A stretch of 64,000 nt of DNA from UBA1757 sp963617485 (GCA_963617485.1 CAVEPA010000003.1:1-64000); one strand, 5' to 3'. Positions 33,129 through 43,524 are shown, counted from the first letter of the stretch. A program made the numbers and translations. The notes: generated from the letters alone by a model not told the origin.

Positions 33129-34540
33129 TTCAGTTTCTTGGGTTTCCCGAAGGGGATTCTCAGGCCCACTTCCACTTGTGTGGTAAGCATGTTGAGCGGA
33201 ATGTATTGCGGAGAGAAGTCGGTTAGGACATGATCCCAAGAAATGTAAAGAAAACTGCCCAAGTTGAGTGCCAGTCCGAAGGCTCGCCCGTAATCTGAAA
33301 GCAGGGTATAACTGCCCGACAGTTGCAGGTCTTTCAGCAGACCAATGTTGGCGCTGGCTATCAGTTCGTCGAAATCGCCATAGGCCGTATGGTCTAAGGT
33401 GTAGAGCAGACCCGCGCTGAGCCTGTTGTTGAAGACACCATATTGAATACCTGCCAAAAAACGGCTGTCGAGTCGCTGGAGCTGGCTTTCTTGGATTTCG
33501 TTCTTGCGGAACTGTATCATCTTGAGCATGTCGTCGCCCAGTTGCTTGAACATGTTTCCTGTGCTTTCTTCGCTTCCGGCTTCAGCTCCGGTTTCGTCTG
33601 TGCTCTTGTTGAGTTCAAGCTCCATGCCGCTGAAACTTACTTCGCCCGTCGAGGTGGCTTGATAGCAGACGTCCTCGTTCCATTTGATGCCACCCAAATT
33701 GGTGACGGCCAGCGACAGGTTCAGGTTCTTGATGGGCGAATAAACCACACCCAAATCGAAGGCTAAGCCGTGGCCTGCGGGCCTGAGACTTTGCATATCG
33801 AAGGCCAGGCCGGTGATATAGTCGTCGGTGGCATTGCCAGTGCCGTCTTCGCCGTATTTGAAGTTGACGGCAGGGCAATAGGCGTTGAGACTGGCCTGAG
33901 TTTTGATGTTCCAGCCGCTGCCCGACATGTCGATAAGCATTTGGTCTATATTGGCACTGGCACCGGCCAAGCCCAGCAGGTATCTTCCCTTGACACCCAG
34001 CCGCAGATTGTCGAACAGCTGATAGGCATAGCCGATACCGGCCGAAGCATAAGCGGTGGCGGAAACGTTCAGGTTGCGAATGTCGTAAACCGTGTGGTCG
34101 GAATCCATACCTTTTTTAAGAAAGGCAAAGAACGATTTGGGCAGGTTACTGCTCACGGCTACATTCAGTTTGGTATCGAAGGAGAAATAGGAGCGGCCCG
34201 AATTAAAACCGAAGCCGAGAACATCGATACCCGTGTTGAGGTTCAGGATGTTGTTGTCGTTCAGACCGTTCAGGAATTGGTCGGCCGCAACATCGGGATG
34301 CAGGAAGCTGAGCAGCTCGCCGTCCTGGCTGGGAAACAGCAGCTGCGGTACCGACAGGTTGGAATTTACATTGACAGCGTAGTGCCCCAGCAGATTGATG
34401 TAGCCACGGTAGGGTGACATGGCCGGGTTCAAGTCGTGACGGTAGTTGTAACCATCCATGAAATAAGCGCTCTTGGATTGCGCCCAAGCACCTGCCGCAA
34501 ACAATACGATGGTAAGTGCAACGGAAATATATCTTTTCAT
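33125..34540 (-). CDS. DUF5723 outer-membrane protein
   Basis: About 471 residues with a signal peptide (MKRYISVALTIVLFAAGAWA). The mature protein is rich in alternating beta-strands and ends in an amphipathic strand (QVEVGLRIPFG), as in FadL/PorV-like barrels, with a Glu/Thr-rich insertion (STDETGAEAGSEES). DUF5723 is Bacteroidetes-specific and of unknown role. The ATG at 34540 is preferred over 34552 because it opens the signal peptide. It follows the giant lipoprotein gene by 22 nt, so the two probably act together in the outer membrane. Confidence 0.85.
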   Translation of the reverse strand: MKRYISVALTIVLFAAGAWAQSKSAYFMDGYNYRHDLNPAMSPYRGYINLLGHYAVNVNSNLSVPQLLFPSQDGELLSFLHPDVAADQFLNGLNDNNILNLNTGIDVLGFGFNSGRSYFSFDTKLNVAVSSNLPKSFFAFLKKGMDSDHTVYDIRNLNVSATAYASAGIGYAYQLFDNLRLGVKGRYLLGLAGASANIDQMLIDMSGSGWNIKTQASLNAYCPAVNFKYGEDGTGNATDDYITGLAFDMQSLRPAGHGLAFDLGVVYSPIKNLNLSLAVTNLGGIKWNEDVCYQATSTGEVSFSGMELELNKSTDETGAEAGSEESTGNMFKQLGDDMLKMIQFRKNEIQESQLQRLDSRFLAGIQYGVFNNRLSAGLLYTLDHTAYGDFDELIASANIGLLKDLQLSGSYTLLSDYGRAFGLALNLGSFLYISWDHVLTDFSPQYIPLNMLTTQVEVGLRIPFGKPKKLN

Positions 34541-34562
34541 AAGCATCCTCATTTAAGCGTTT

Positions 34563-37500
34563 TTATAAATTGTCGGCATCGATGATAAGGCCGCCTACGG
34601 CTTTCAGCATCAATGTGGGCTTGATGTACTGTTCCGACGAGAGCGGTACGTTGGCCACCTGGGCATTGGAACTCAGACGGATTTCCATTTCGAAGGCGCG
34701 GGCCTTGTCCAGCTGGTGGTCCTTGTTTTCGACACTAACTCTGACGGGCGTGATGCAAGGATTCTCGAGCGTTCCGCTCTTGATGGCCAGACGGACGGGG
34801 GCTATATCGAGACGTTGGTCGTTCTCGTCCAGAGCATAAAGGTAGGCCGTCAGGTCGAGCGGAATGGTGTTCTCAATTTGTCCGGCAATCGCGAGGCTTT
34901 CGCCCACATAGTCGAAGTAGCCGCCAATTTCCGTGAAGTCCATCTCCAGCGTATCGGTAAGACGGAAGAAGGAATTCTCGCCGAAAGCGATGGGAACCAC
35001 AATCTCGTAGTGCAGCTCGGCGCTATAGTCGGTGTCGAGGTCCACTTCGTGCTGCTGACGGGTGTCGGTGCCCACCTGGAAGTTGAAATCAAGCTCGTCG
35101 GGAATGATGCGTAGCAGGTCGTTCACACTCAAGGGTACGAAGGTATAGTCTTGCGGCATGTCTTCGTTGCTGGCGGCAATCCAGAAATTGTGTTCCTCCA
35201 TCTGGCCGTCGTGGGCCTTGGGCAGCTCTATGAAAATCTCCTGACGGCGGGCATCGTCGCTGACACCGTCCGTGACGGGCGTCAGGTTGCCGTTGATGGT
35301 CAGCGGGATGGCAATGTTACTCTTGGCGTTGAGTTTTACCACCGGATTGATCTCGAGCCGTGCATTTTCAGAATCTTTCAACATAGAAGGCAGACCGTCC
35401 AGACTGACACTTTCCGAAATGGGATCGATTTTCGGGTCGATGACACCGTAGATCTGGCGCAGGCTCAGGCCCTTGAAACCGGCGGTGACATGTGCCTGAA
35501 TGTCCTTGTCGCTAAGGTCGGAGATGCTGATTTCGCCCGCATCGATATGGAAGTTGGCATTATAGCTGAGGCTTTCGTCCAGATGAAGCTGCCCGTCGCT
35601 CAGGTCGAACTGGCTCAGGTCGAGTGCCTTGATGTAGATGGCTCTTTCGATGGGCTTGCCGTTCTCGACATTGACCTTGATTTGCCAGGTATTGCCGCTG
35701 GTAAGGTCGGCGCCTTCGAGACGGAAGAACTTGGGCAGACGCAGGCTGAAGGCCAGGGAAACAGGCATGTCGAAATCGGGCAGGTTCTCGGCCATAATCG
35801 AGAGATAAAGCTGGGCCCCGTCGCGGAAGACAAGGCTGTCGCCGCGCAGCAGTTCGGCGGGAATCTCAATGTTTTCGTTGACGCTGAAAGTGTCGGTCAT
35901 CTGGTAGGAAATGCCCTTGATGCCCGCACCCAGGTCGCTGATGACGATGTCGTTGATGCGGAAATCAATTTCGATGTTCTCCTTGAGGGCTTCGGTAAGT
36001 TCCTTTACATGGATTTGTCCGCTGTTCAGGGCCACCGTTCCGCTGGCTTCGAGCTTCTCGTCAATCTTGATGATGCCGTCCACAAATTCTTGGTTGATGT
36101 TCAGTTTGCGCAGCTCAAGCTGGATGCTCTCGGGAATCGTGCCGTCGATGCAGAGCTCGTTGTCGGCGTTCAGGTTGGGATGGCTGGCGAATTCCATCAT
36201 CTTGGGCAGCTTGACGCGTACGTTCTCGGCCACGATGGGCGTTGACAGTTGAGGCAACTTGAAGTTGACAGTGATAAATGTGCCTTCGCTGATGGTGGCG
36301 CTGTTGATACTGCTCAGCTCCTCCAGCGGGCTGCAGATTTCCTGCTCGAAGTCGAAACTGAGGTTTCCCAGCTGGTGGGCAATGCGGTTGGTGTTGACAA
36401 CGGCATCACTCACCTTGAGGTCGAAGTCGGCATTGCAGCCCATGGTCACCTTGCCCGTGGGCAGATTTTTGGAGTTGACGGTGCCCTGCAGCAGGATGCT
36501 GGCTTCGTAGGTAATCTGGTCGGTCCATTGCAGTTTGCCGTCGGTGACGGGAACGCTGCTCATGTCGATTTCGTCCAGGGGCAGGGTAATGCTGAAACCT
36601 TCTTCGGGACGATAGGGACGGTTGGTGATGCTCAGACGGTTGGTGCTGGGGTCGAGGCCTTCTTGGGCTTGCAGCTTGATGGCTTGGGGCAGCTGGATGT
36701 CGAGGTATTCGATAAGCAGGTTGTCGTTGAGGCCGCTCATCTGCGGACATTCGTCCAGCTTGAACATAATCTTGCTGCCGTCTTCCATGATGATGCGCCC
36801 GATGCCGGCAATCTGTTCAGGCAGCTCGTAGTTCACGTCAATCTCTTCGTTGCTGCCGAAAGAAGTGCTCAGGTTGTCGATGCTGAACGACAGACTTTCG
36901 ATGACGATATCGTTGAAGGTAACCATCACCTTCAGCCCCAATTCTTGTATGCGGGCTATTTCGTCGGCATAATAACTGATATCTTCGACCGTGACCTTGC
37001 CGCTTGCCGAGGCCTTGTCGTTGATGGCCAGTACACCGTCAACAGGGTCGCCCCCGATATTGAGCGACGTAAGGACAAACTTCTTTTGAATGCTGAAGTT
37101 GTTGCTCTTGTCCATTACGTCTGCGCTGGTGAAGCGTATCGTGCCGTCTTGAATATCGGCCGCTGCCGCAAAACCGAAAATGCTGCTGGGATAGATTTCC
37201 AGCGAGGGAATGATGCGTCCGGAAGTAAGCAGGCTGGAGGCGTTTTCTACTTGCAGGGTGATGCCCAGCGTGGCGGGATGTTCGCCGCCTTGCAGTACGA
37301 TGTCACCGATGTTGCTCAAGCCGGCGGGCAGATTCACCGAGCTGGAGAATTCTTCGCGCGTATCGACGTTGATGACGTTCGAGGGCAGTTCCAGCTGGAT
37401 CTCCTCGTGGGGCAGGTTGTCGGTCAGAATGCTCAGGGCTTCGGGCAGCTGGGCGTCGCCGAAAATGCGTCCCTGCGAAATGTTGATATCGGGAATATCT

Positions 37501-38030
37501 ATGCGGCGCTGTTCGTCGCTCAGCTGATACGAACTGAAGTCCAAATCGAAGGAGGCACCCTTGGCTTCCTTGTTGTTGAGGCTGAGCTCGTCCAGGTTGA
37601 TGTCGCCGATGCCCAGGTCGATGACCTGCTGCATGCTGGTGCCGTTGATGGCCAGTTTGGTGTCGGTGGCATTGATGCCTTCAACGGTAAAGTCGTCGTT
37701 GTAGCTGTAGTCGTCGATGGCGAGGGATGAAAGGCCCATTTCGGCCTTGGCGGCACTGTCGAGGGTGTAGGCAAAGTCGCCGCTCATCTCGAAACTGTAG
37801 TTGCCGTTGGTGGAATCTTGCTTAAGAGCACTGCTGTCGCCGGTGAGCGACTTCAAGGCATCGCCGACAAGAATCTTGTTGTTGTCGCTGAGCAGGGGAA
37901 TACTCAGAGAGTCGCCGCCCAGAGCGAATTTCTTGGACAGGTTCGTCAGATCGTAGCGGCTGTCGATACAGGAGGTACTGCCGGCAAGTAGCAGGCAACA
38001 GCCAACAAGCGTTCTAATAACAGATTTCAT
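34563..38030 (-). CDS. Giant repeat lipoprotein of unknown function
   Basis: A 1155-residue lipoprotein (signal ending AGSTSC, mature Cys21). The rest is almost entirely beta-strand prone and built of degenerate modules of about 150-200 residues. Each module has lines such as DGVLAINDKASASGKVTVED, DGIIKIDEKLEASGTVALNS or DGQLHLDESLSYNANFHIDA, followed by a lipid-transfer-like pattern of long amphipathic strands (IVIESLSFSIDNLS, IVISDLGAGIKGIS). At least three such modules are visible. It lacks enzyme motifs. Its partner downstream is a DUF5723 barrel. A structural or lipid-carrying role is speculative. Confidence 0.75.
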   Translation of the reverse strand: MKSVIRTLVGCCLLLAGSTSCIDSRYDLTNLSKKFALGGDSLSIPLLSDNNKILVGDALKSLTGDSSALKQDSTNGNYSFEMSGDFAYTLDSAAKAEMGLSSLAIDDYSYNDDFTVEGINATDTKLAINGTSMQQVIDLGIGDINLDELSLNNKEAKGASFDLDFSSYQLSDEQRRIDIPDINISQGRIFGDAQLPEALSILTDNLPHEEIQLELPSNVINVDTREEFSSSVNLPAGLSNIGDIVLQGGEHPATLGITLQVENASSLLTSGRIIPSLEIYPSSIFGFAAAADIQDGTIRFTSADVMDKSNNFSIQKKFVLTSLNIGGDPVDGVLAINDKASASGKVTVEDISYYADEIARIQELGLKVMVTFNDIVIESLSFSIDNLSTSFGSNEEIDVNYELPEQIAGIGRIIMEDGSKIMFKLDECPQMSGLNDNLLIEYLDIQLPQAIKLQAQEGLDPSTNRLSITNRPYRPEEGFSITLPLDEIDMSSVPVTDGKLQWTDQITYEASILLQGTVNSKNLPTGKVTMGCNADFDLKVSDAVVNTNRIAHQLGNLSFDFEQEICSPLEELSSINSATISEGTFITVNFKLPQLSTPIVAENVRVKLPKMMEFASHPNLNADNELCIDGTIPESIQLELRKLNINQEFVDGIIKIDEKLEASGTVALNSGQIHVKELTEALKENIEIDFRINDIVISDLGAGIKGISYQMTDTFSVNENIEIPAELLRGDSLVFRDGAQLYLSIMAENLPDFDMPVSLAFSLRLPKFFRLEGADLTSGNTWQIKVNVENGKPIERAIYIKALDLSQFDLSDGQLHLDESLSYNANFHIDAGEISISDLSDKDIQAHVTAGFKGLSLRQIYGVIDPKIDPISESVSLDGLPSMLKDSENARLEINPVVKLNAKSNIAIPLTINGNLTPVTDGVSDDARRQEIFIELPKAHDGQMEEHNFWIAASNEDMPQDYTFVPLSVNDLLRIIPDELDFNFQVGTDTRQQHEVDLDTDYSAELHYEIVVPIAFGENSFFRLTDTLEMDFTEIGGYFDYVGESLAIAGQIENTIPLDLTAYLYALDENDQRLDIAPVRLAIKSGTLENPCITPVRVSVENKDHQLDKARAFEMEIRLSSNAQVANVPLSSEQYIKPTLMLKAVGGLIIDADNL

Positions 38031-38097
38031 AAGGATATGGTTTGGTTACAGATAATCAATTAATCATGCAGATTTTGTCTGCCAAGCTCGCAAAGAG

Positions 38098-38105
38098 CAA
38101 AAGTA
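38098..38105 (-). promoter_or_regulatory. -7 box of the giant lipoprotein operon
   Basis: Read on the - strand: TACTTTTG (38105-38098), a perfect -7 box 68 bp from the ATG. Confidence 0.5.
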
Positions 38106-38181
38106 ATGGAAAATCCTAAGTAATCTTAATATAAATGGCTAAAAGTTTGGCAAGTGGAGAAATAGAAGACTTGAAAAAAAA

Positions 38182-38213
38182 TTTTCAGAAAGAAGTCTTT
38201 TGTGCTACCTTTG
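38182..38213 (+). promoter_or_regulatory. Promoter of pyruvate:ferredoxin oxidoreductase
   Basis: TTTT (38182-38185), 20 nt, TACCTTTG (38206-38213), 42 bp before the ATG. Confidence 0.65.
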
Positions 38214-38254
38214 CAGCCCATTAGCGAATGGTAAAACTCTTTTATTAAATATCT

Positions 38255-41200
38255 ATGAAACAGAAGAAATTTTTAACCTGTGATGGTAACCAGGCCGCTG
38301 CACACATTTCTTATATGTTCAGCGAAGTGGCTGCAATCTACCCCATCACTCCGTCATCGACCATGGCAGAGTATGTAGACGAGTGGGCGGCCGCAGGACG
38401 TAAGAACATTTTTGGTGAAACCGTGTATGTTCAGGAAATGCAGTCTGAAGCAGGCGCTGCCGGTGCCGTTCACGGTTCGTTGCAGGCCGGTGCCCTTACC
38501 ACGACCTACACAGCCTCTCAAGGCTTGTTGCTGATGATCCCCAACATGTACAAAATCGCCGGCGAACTGCTGCCTTGCGTTTTCCATGTATCGGCACGTA
38601 CCTTGGCTTCACACGCCCTTTGTATCTTCGGCGACCATCAGGACGTTATGTCTTGCCGTCAGACCGGTTTTGCCATGTTGGCAGAAGGTTCTGTACAGGA
38701 AGTGATGGATCTTGCCGGTGTGGCTCACCTTTCTACTATCAAGAGCCGCGTACCTTTCGTCAACTTCTTCGACGGTTTCCGTACTTCGCACGAAATCCAG
38801 AAGATTGAGATGTTGGAGAATGAAGACCTGGCACCCCTTATCGACCAGGAAGCTTTGGCTGAATTCCGTCAACGCGCTCTGAATCCCGACAAGCCCGTGA
38901 TGCGCGGTATGGCCGAAAACCCCGACCATTTCTTCCAGCACAGAGAATCATGCAATCCTTTCTACGAGGCCGTTCCCGACATCGTAGCAGACTATATGAA
39001 GGAAATCACCAAGATTACCGGTCGCGAATACAAGCCTTTCAGCTACTATGGCGCTCCCGATGCAGAAAACATCATCATCGCCATGGGTTCGGTTACCGAA
39101 GCTACCCGTGAAGTTATCGACTATCTGATGGCCAAGGGTGAAAAGGTTGGTTTGATTTCCGTTCATCTTTATCGTCCTTTCTCTGCCAAATATCTGGCCG
39201 AGGCCGTTCCCGCCAGTGCCAAGCGCATCTGCGTGCTCGACCGTACCAAAGAACCCGGTGCAGCCGGCGAACCTCTGTATCTGGATGTTGTTGAGGCTTT
39301 CGCCAACGCCAAGGAACTGGCCGACAAGAAGGGCATCCTTATCATCGGCGGACGTTACGGCTTGGGTTCCAAGGATACCACTCCCGCCCAAATTCTGGCC
39401 GTTTATGAAAACCTGGCTCTTCCGCAGCCCAAGAATCAGTTCACCATCGGTATTGTCGATGATGTTACCTTTACTTCTCTGCCTCAGGGCGAAGAAATCG
39501 CTGTTGGTGGCGAAGGTATGTTCGAAGCCAAGTTCTATGGTTTGGGTGCCGACGGTACTGTAGGTGCCAACAAGAACTCGGTGAAGATTATCGGTGACAA
39601 TACCGACAAGCACTGCCAAGCCTACTTCTCTTACGACTCCAAGAAGTCGGGTGGTTTCACCTGCTCTCACCTGCGTTTCGGCGATTCTCCCATCCGCTCT
39701 ACCTATTTGGTAAATACGCCTAACTTCGTGGCTTGCCACGTTCAGGCTTATTTGAATATGTACGATGTTACCCGTGGTCTGCGTCAGAACGGTACCTTCC
39801 TGTTGAACACCATCTGGAATGGCGAAGAACTGGCCAAGAACCTGCCCGCACGTGTAAAACGCTACTTCGCACAAAAGAACATCACTGTTTACTATATCAA
39901 CGCTACCCAGATTGCTCAGGAAATCGGTCTTGGCAACCGTACCAACACCATTCTGCAATCGGCTTTCTTCCGTATTACCGGCGTTATCCCCGTCGATTTG
40001 GCTATCGAGCAGATGAAGAAGTTCATCGTGAAGTCTTACGGCAAGAAGGGCGAAGATGTTGTCAACAAGAACTATGCTGCCGTTGACCGTGGCGGTGAAT
40101 ACAAGCAGCTCGCCATCGACCCCGCATGGGCCAATCTGCCCGACGAGGCTGCCGCTGCCAACAACGATCCCGAATTCATCAACAAGGTGGTTCGTCCTAT
40201 CAACGCTCAGGACGGCGACCTGCTGCCTGTTTCCGCTTTCAAGGGCCGTGAAGACGGTACTTGGGATCCCGGTACGGCTCAATATGAAAAGCGCGGTGTC
40301 GGTGCTTTCGTTCCTGTATGGAATGCCGAAAACTGTATCCAATGTAACAAGTGCGCCTATGTTTGTCCTCACGCTTGTATCCGTCCGATTGTTATGGATG
40401 AGGCCGAGGCTGCCGCTGCTCCTGCTTTCGATACCATCGAAATGAAGGCTCCTGCTGCCATGAAGGGCATGAAGTTCCGTATTCAGGTGGGCGTTATGGA
40501 CTGCCTTGGTTGCGGCAACTGCGCCGATGTTTGTCCTGGCAATCCCAAGGCCGGTGGCAAGGCTCTTACCATGGTTCACTTGGAAAGCCAGCTTGCCGAA
40601 GCTGCCAACTGGGAATATTGCGTAAAGCAAGTCAAGAGCAAACAGTCTTTGGTAGACATCAAGTCCAACCCCAAGAACTCTCAGTTCGCTACGCCTTTGT
40701 TTGAGTTCTCGGGTGCTTGCTCGGGTTGCGGTGAAACTCCTTATGTGAAACTGATTTCACAACTCTTCGGCGACCGCGAAATCGTGGCCAACGCTACGGG
40801 TTGTACCTCTATTTACTCCGGTTCTGTTCCTTCTACGCCTTATACCACCAACGAAAAGGGTCACGGTCCTGCTTGGGCTAACTCTTTGTTCGAAGACTTC
40901 TGCGAATATGGTATGGGTATGCAGCTGGCTTACGAAAAGATGGTTGCCCGTCTGGTACGTCTGATGACCGAGGCCCAGTCTTGCACGGTTTGCAGCGACG
41001 AACTCAAGGCTTTGTTCCTGCAGTGGATTGAGTTCCACAACGATGCCGACAAGAGCCGCGAACTGGCCGACAAGATTACCCCGCTGGTACAGAATTGCTC
41101 TTGCAAGTACTGCAAGGAAATTGCTTCCTTGAGCAAGTTCTTGGTTAAGCGCAGCCAGTGGATTATCGGTGGTGACGGTGCTTCTTACGATATCGGTTAC

Positions 41201-41815
41201 GGCGGTCTCGACCATGTTATCGCTTCGGGCAAGAATGTGAACATTCTGGTACTCGATACCGAAGTTTACTCCAACACCGGTGGTCAGGCTTCGAAGGCTA
41301 CGCCTGTAGGTGCCATCGCCAAGTTTGCCGCTGCCGGCAAGCGCGTCCGCAAGAAGGACCTTGGTCTTATCGCTACTACTTATGGTTATGTATATGCAGC
41401 CCAAATCGCTATGGGTGCCGACCAGGCTCAGACCTTGAAGGCCCTGCGCGAAGCCGAGGCTTACGACGGTCCGTCTATCGTTATCGCTTACGCTCCTTGT
41501 ATCAACCACGGTCTGAAGGCCGGTATGGGCAAGAGTCAGGCCGAAGAAGCTGCTGCCGTAGCATGCGGTTACTGGCACTTGTGGCGTTACAACCCCATGT
41601 TGGAAGCCGAAGGCAAGAACCCCTTTACCTTGGATTCCAAGGAACCCAACTGGGCCGACTTCAAGACCTTCCTCAAGGGCGAAGTGCGCTACGCTTCCGT
41701 TATGAAGCAGTATCCTAACGAAGCCGAAGAACTCTTCCAGGCTGCCGAGGATAATGCCAAGTGGCGCTACAAGTCGTACAAGCGTATGGCTAGCCAAGAC
41801 TGGAATCAGGAATAG
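38255..41815 (+). CDS. nifJ: Pyruvate:ferredoxin (flavodoxin) oxidoreductase
   Basis: A 1186-residue single-chain enzyme that oxidatively decarboxylates pyruvate to acetyl-CoA and CO2 and reduces ferredoxin, central to anaerobic metabolism. Domains are in the usual order: pyrimidine-binding N-terminus (AAIYPITPSSTMAEYVDEW), CoA/transketolase C-like domain, gamma domain, 2x[4Fe-4S] ferredoxin domain (CIQCNKCAYVCPHAC and CLGCGNCADVCPG), and the TPP domain with SGACSGCGETPYVKL, GGDGASYDIGYGG and SNTGGQASKATP. Codon use is strongly biased to C/G-ending optimal codons, as in highly expressed genes. Monocistronic, with its own promoter and terminator. Confidence 0.98.
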   Translation: MKQKKFLTCDGNQAAAHISYMFSEVAAIYPITPSSTMAEYVDEWAAAGRKNIFGETVYVQEMQSEAGAAGAVHGSLQAGALTTTYTASQGLLLMIPNMYKIAGELLPCVFHVSARTLASHALCIFGDHQDVMSCRQTGFAMLAEGSVQEVMDLAGVAHLSTIKSRVPFVNFFDGFRTSHEIQKIEMLENEDLAPLIDQEALAEFRQRALNPDKPVMRGMAENPDHFFQHRESCNPFYEAVPDIVADYMKEITKITGREYKPFSYYGAPDAENIIIAMGSVTEATREVIDYLMAKGEKVGLISVHLYRPFSAKYLAEAVPASAKRICVLDRTKEPGAAGEPLYLDVVEAFANAKELADKKGILIIGGRYGLGSKDTTPAQILAVYENLALPQPKNQFTIGIVDDVTFTSLPQGEEIAVGGEGMFEAKFYGLGADGTVGANKNSVKIIGDNTDKHCQAYFSYDSKKSGGFTCSHLRFGDSPIRSTYLVNTPNFVACHVQAYLNMYDVTRGLRQNGTFLLNTIWNGEELAKNLPARVKRYFAQKNITVYYINATQIAQEIGLGNRTNTILQSAFFRITGVIPVDLAIEQMKKFIVKSYGKKGEDVVNKNYAAVDRGGEYKQLAIDPAWANLPDEAAAANNDPEFINKVVRPINAQDGDLLPVSAFKGREDGTWDPGTAQYEKRGVGAFVPVWNAENCIQCNKCAYVCPHACIRPIVMDEAEAAAAPAFDTIEMKAPAAMKGMKFRIQVGVMDCLGCGNCADVCPGNPKAGGKALTMVHLESQLAEAANWEYCVKQVKSKQSLVDIKSNPKNSQFATPLFEFSGACSGCGETPYVKLISQLFGDREIVANATGCTSIYSGSVPSTPYTTNEKGHGPAWANSLFEDFCEYGMGMQLAYEKMVARLVRLMTEAQSCTVCSDELKALFLQWIEFHNDADKSRELADKITPLVQNCSCKYCKEIASLSKFLVKRSQWIIGGDGASYDIGYGGLDHVIASGKNVNILVLDTEVYSNTGGQASKATPVGAIAKFAAAGKRVRKKDLGLIATTYGYVYAAQIAMGADQAQTLKALREAEAYDGPSIVIAYAPCINHGLKAGMGKSQAEEAAAVACGYWHLWRYNPMLEAEGKNPFTLDSKEPNWADFKTFLKGEVRYASVMKQYPNEAEELFQAAEDNAKWRYKSYKRMASQDWNQE

Positions 41816-41844
41816 CCCGAGGACTGTTCCCGTATCGATAATGG

Positions 41845-41877
41845 GGTTGCGCGGCCAACAGGCCGCGCAACCTTTTT
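41845..41877 (+). terminator. Intrinsic terminator of nifJ
   Basis: A 12-bp GC-rich stem (GGTTGCGCGGCC / GGCCGCGCAACC), 4-nt loop and a T5 tract. Confidence 0.92.
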
Positions 41878-41893
41878 CCCACCCACAACGATT

Positions 41894-43498
41894 ATGAAGA
41901 AATGCATTCTTACGTTCCTGGCCGCCTGCTGCGTGCTGGGTCTCTCGGCCGCCAGCTTTAAAAGTGCGGTCACCAATACTTCGCTCAACTGCAAGGTAAG
42001 CGAAGCCTCCAAGCCTTTGACCGATGCCAAAGGCAAATATATGACCATCGTTTATCTGGAGAACCTATCTTGCGAGAAAATAGGGCAGAATAGTCTCTCG
42101 GAAGATGTGCAGGCCTTGCTCGACGAAGGTTATCGCGTTATAGAGGTAGACTATTCCGGCCATGAAAAAGCCTGCTCGCCTTTTATCAATGCGGACATCA
42201 TCCTTATCAACGATGCCCTGAACAAAGGTAGTTTTGCCGGAGCTTCCAATTGCTCGGCCTATCGCTCTTACGTGCTTTTCGAAGGCTATCGTCTGAAACG
42301 CGATGTGGCTTACTACAAAGACGATCCAAGCATTTACAACTGGCCCGGCGGCTATACCGAGGGCGATTCGCTGTATATGGACATCGCCTATCCGGCCAAT
42401 CCGTCCAAGGCTGTGCCCAGCATCATTTCCTTCTCTTACAGCAACAGTTGGTACGGCAACGCGCATCAGCGGCTGTTCCTGGGCTATACCTTGGCGATGT
42501 TTGACGATACTTTCCTGCAGGGTGCTCCCGCTGTGGGTATGGCTTGGGCCATTGCCGACCATCCTAAATACTGCGATTGGGGTCAGGGTAAGCCCGAAGG
42601 CGGTGCTAACAAAGACTTGGGTTCTTTCGAAGTGAATCCGGACGCTTCGCGCAAAGTAAAGTCGGCTATACGTTGCCTGCGGGCCGAGGCCGCTGCTTTG
42701 GGCATGTCCGACAATATCGGTATATATGGTTTCTCGCGCGGCTCAACGGCTGCATCTCTGGCCATTGGAGACAAGAAGGTGAACGATTTTGAGCGTGCGG
42801 GTCTGAACCAGAAGCTTTCCAGCGATGTGCAAGTGGCCGCTTTGGGTCCCGGCGTGTTCGATTATACACTGGTGTACGACGAAGGCACCGATGGTGACGG
42901 CAATTTGGAAACCCGTTGCGCCAAGGTTTGGGGCGAACTGGCCAGCAACAAGATGCAATGGAAATACCAAGGTGCCACCTTTACTATGGCTACTGCCGCT
43001 ACAGCTCCCGTTATCTTTTTCTACAACAATAGCGACGAGAGCTACTACAGTTACCAGTCCAAGAAGTTGCAGGCCTTGTTGACGACCTTGGGTGTCGATT
43101 TCGAGACTGTGACCGATTACGGTTCGGGACACTCGGTGCCCCAGGATACGGCATCGCTGGGCAAGATGTATCGTTTCTTCCAAAAGTACCTGATAGAGAA
43201 AGAACCAGTAGATGAATTGCATACGCCCAGACAGGCTTCGCAGCGCCCTTTTGAGCTACAGGCAATTTCTGCCGGCACAGCGGGGATTGTCTGCCGATTT
43301 GTCTTGCCGCAGGCTGCAAAATGCTCGTTGAAACTTTACGACCTCTCGGGCCGTTGCGTCTGCGGTCGGGACTGCTCACTCGGCGCCGGGGCGCAGGAAG
43401 TGACGCTGGGTTTGGCATCGCCGCTGCCTCAGGGCCTTTGCTACGTATTGGCGCTCGGCGTGGAGGGACGGAGCAGCGTTTGCACGCTTAAACTCTAG
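41894..43498 (+). CDS. Secreted alpha/beta hydrolase with T9SS sorting domain
   Basis: A 534-residue exported protein with a signal peptide (MKKCILTFLAACCVLGLSA). The alpha/beta hydrolase core has a nucleophile elbow with Ser281 (YGFSRGSTA) and a late His413 (GSGHSVPQ), so an esterase/peptidase-like activity is plausible. The last 80 residues (RFVLPQAAKCSLKLYDLSGR to the end) form a type A T9SS C-terminal domain, so the protein should be secreted across the outer membrane. A cysteine-rich CTD (CVCGRDC) is unusual. The substrate is unknown. The gene starts 17 nt after the nifJ terminator; no clear own promoter was seen. Confidence 0.85.
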   Translation: MKKCILTFLAACCVLGLSAASFKSAVTNTSLNCKVSEASKPLTDAKGKYMTIVYLENLSCEKIGQNSLSEDVQALLDEGYRVIEVDYSGHEKACSPFINADIILINDALNKGSFAGASNCSAYRSYVLFEGYRLKRDVAYYKDDPSIYNWPGGYTEGDSLYMDIAYPANPSKAVPSIISFSYSNSWYGNAHQRLFLGYTLAMFDDTFLQGAPAVGMAWAIADHPKYCDWGQGKPEGGANKDLGSFEVNPDASRKVKSAIRCLRAEAAALGMSDNIGIYGFSRGSTAASLAIGDKKVNDFERAGLNQKLSSDVQVAALGPGVFDYTLVYDEGTDGDGNLETRCAKVWGELASNKMQWKYQGATFTMATAATAPVIFFYNNSDESYYSYQSKKLQALLTTLGVDFETVTDYGSGHSVPQDTASLGKMYRFFQKYLIEKEPVDELHTPRQASQRPFELQAISAGTAGIVCRFVLPQAAKCSLKLYDLSGRCVCGRDCSLGAGAQEVTLGLASPLPQGLCYVLALGVEGRSSVCTLKL

Positions 43499-43524
43499 GC
43501 CTTGGCCGCTATTTTACATCTCAT

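Noticed and set aside
36249..37730. 493-codon open frame antisense to the giant lipoprotein gene
   Set aside because: Shadow frame of low-complexity composition; the - strand gene has a lipobox and forms an operon with DUF5723.
38948..40630. 560-codon open frame antisense to nifJ
   Set aside because: Shadow of a highly biased gene whose ferredoxin and TPP motifs are certain.
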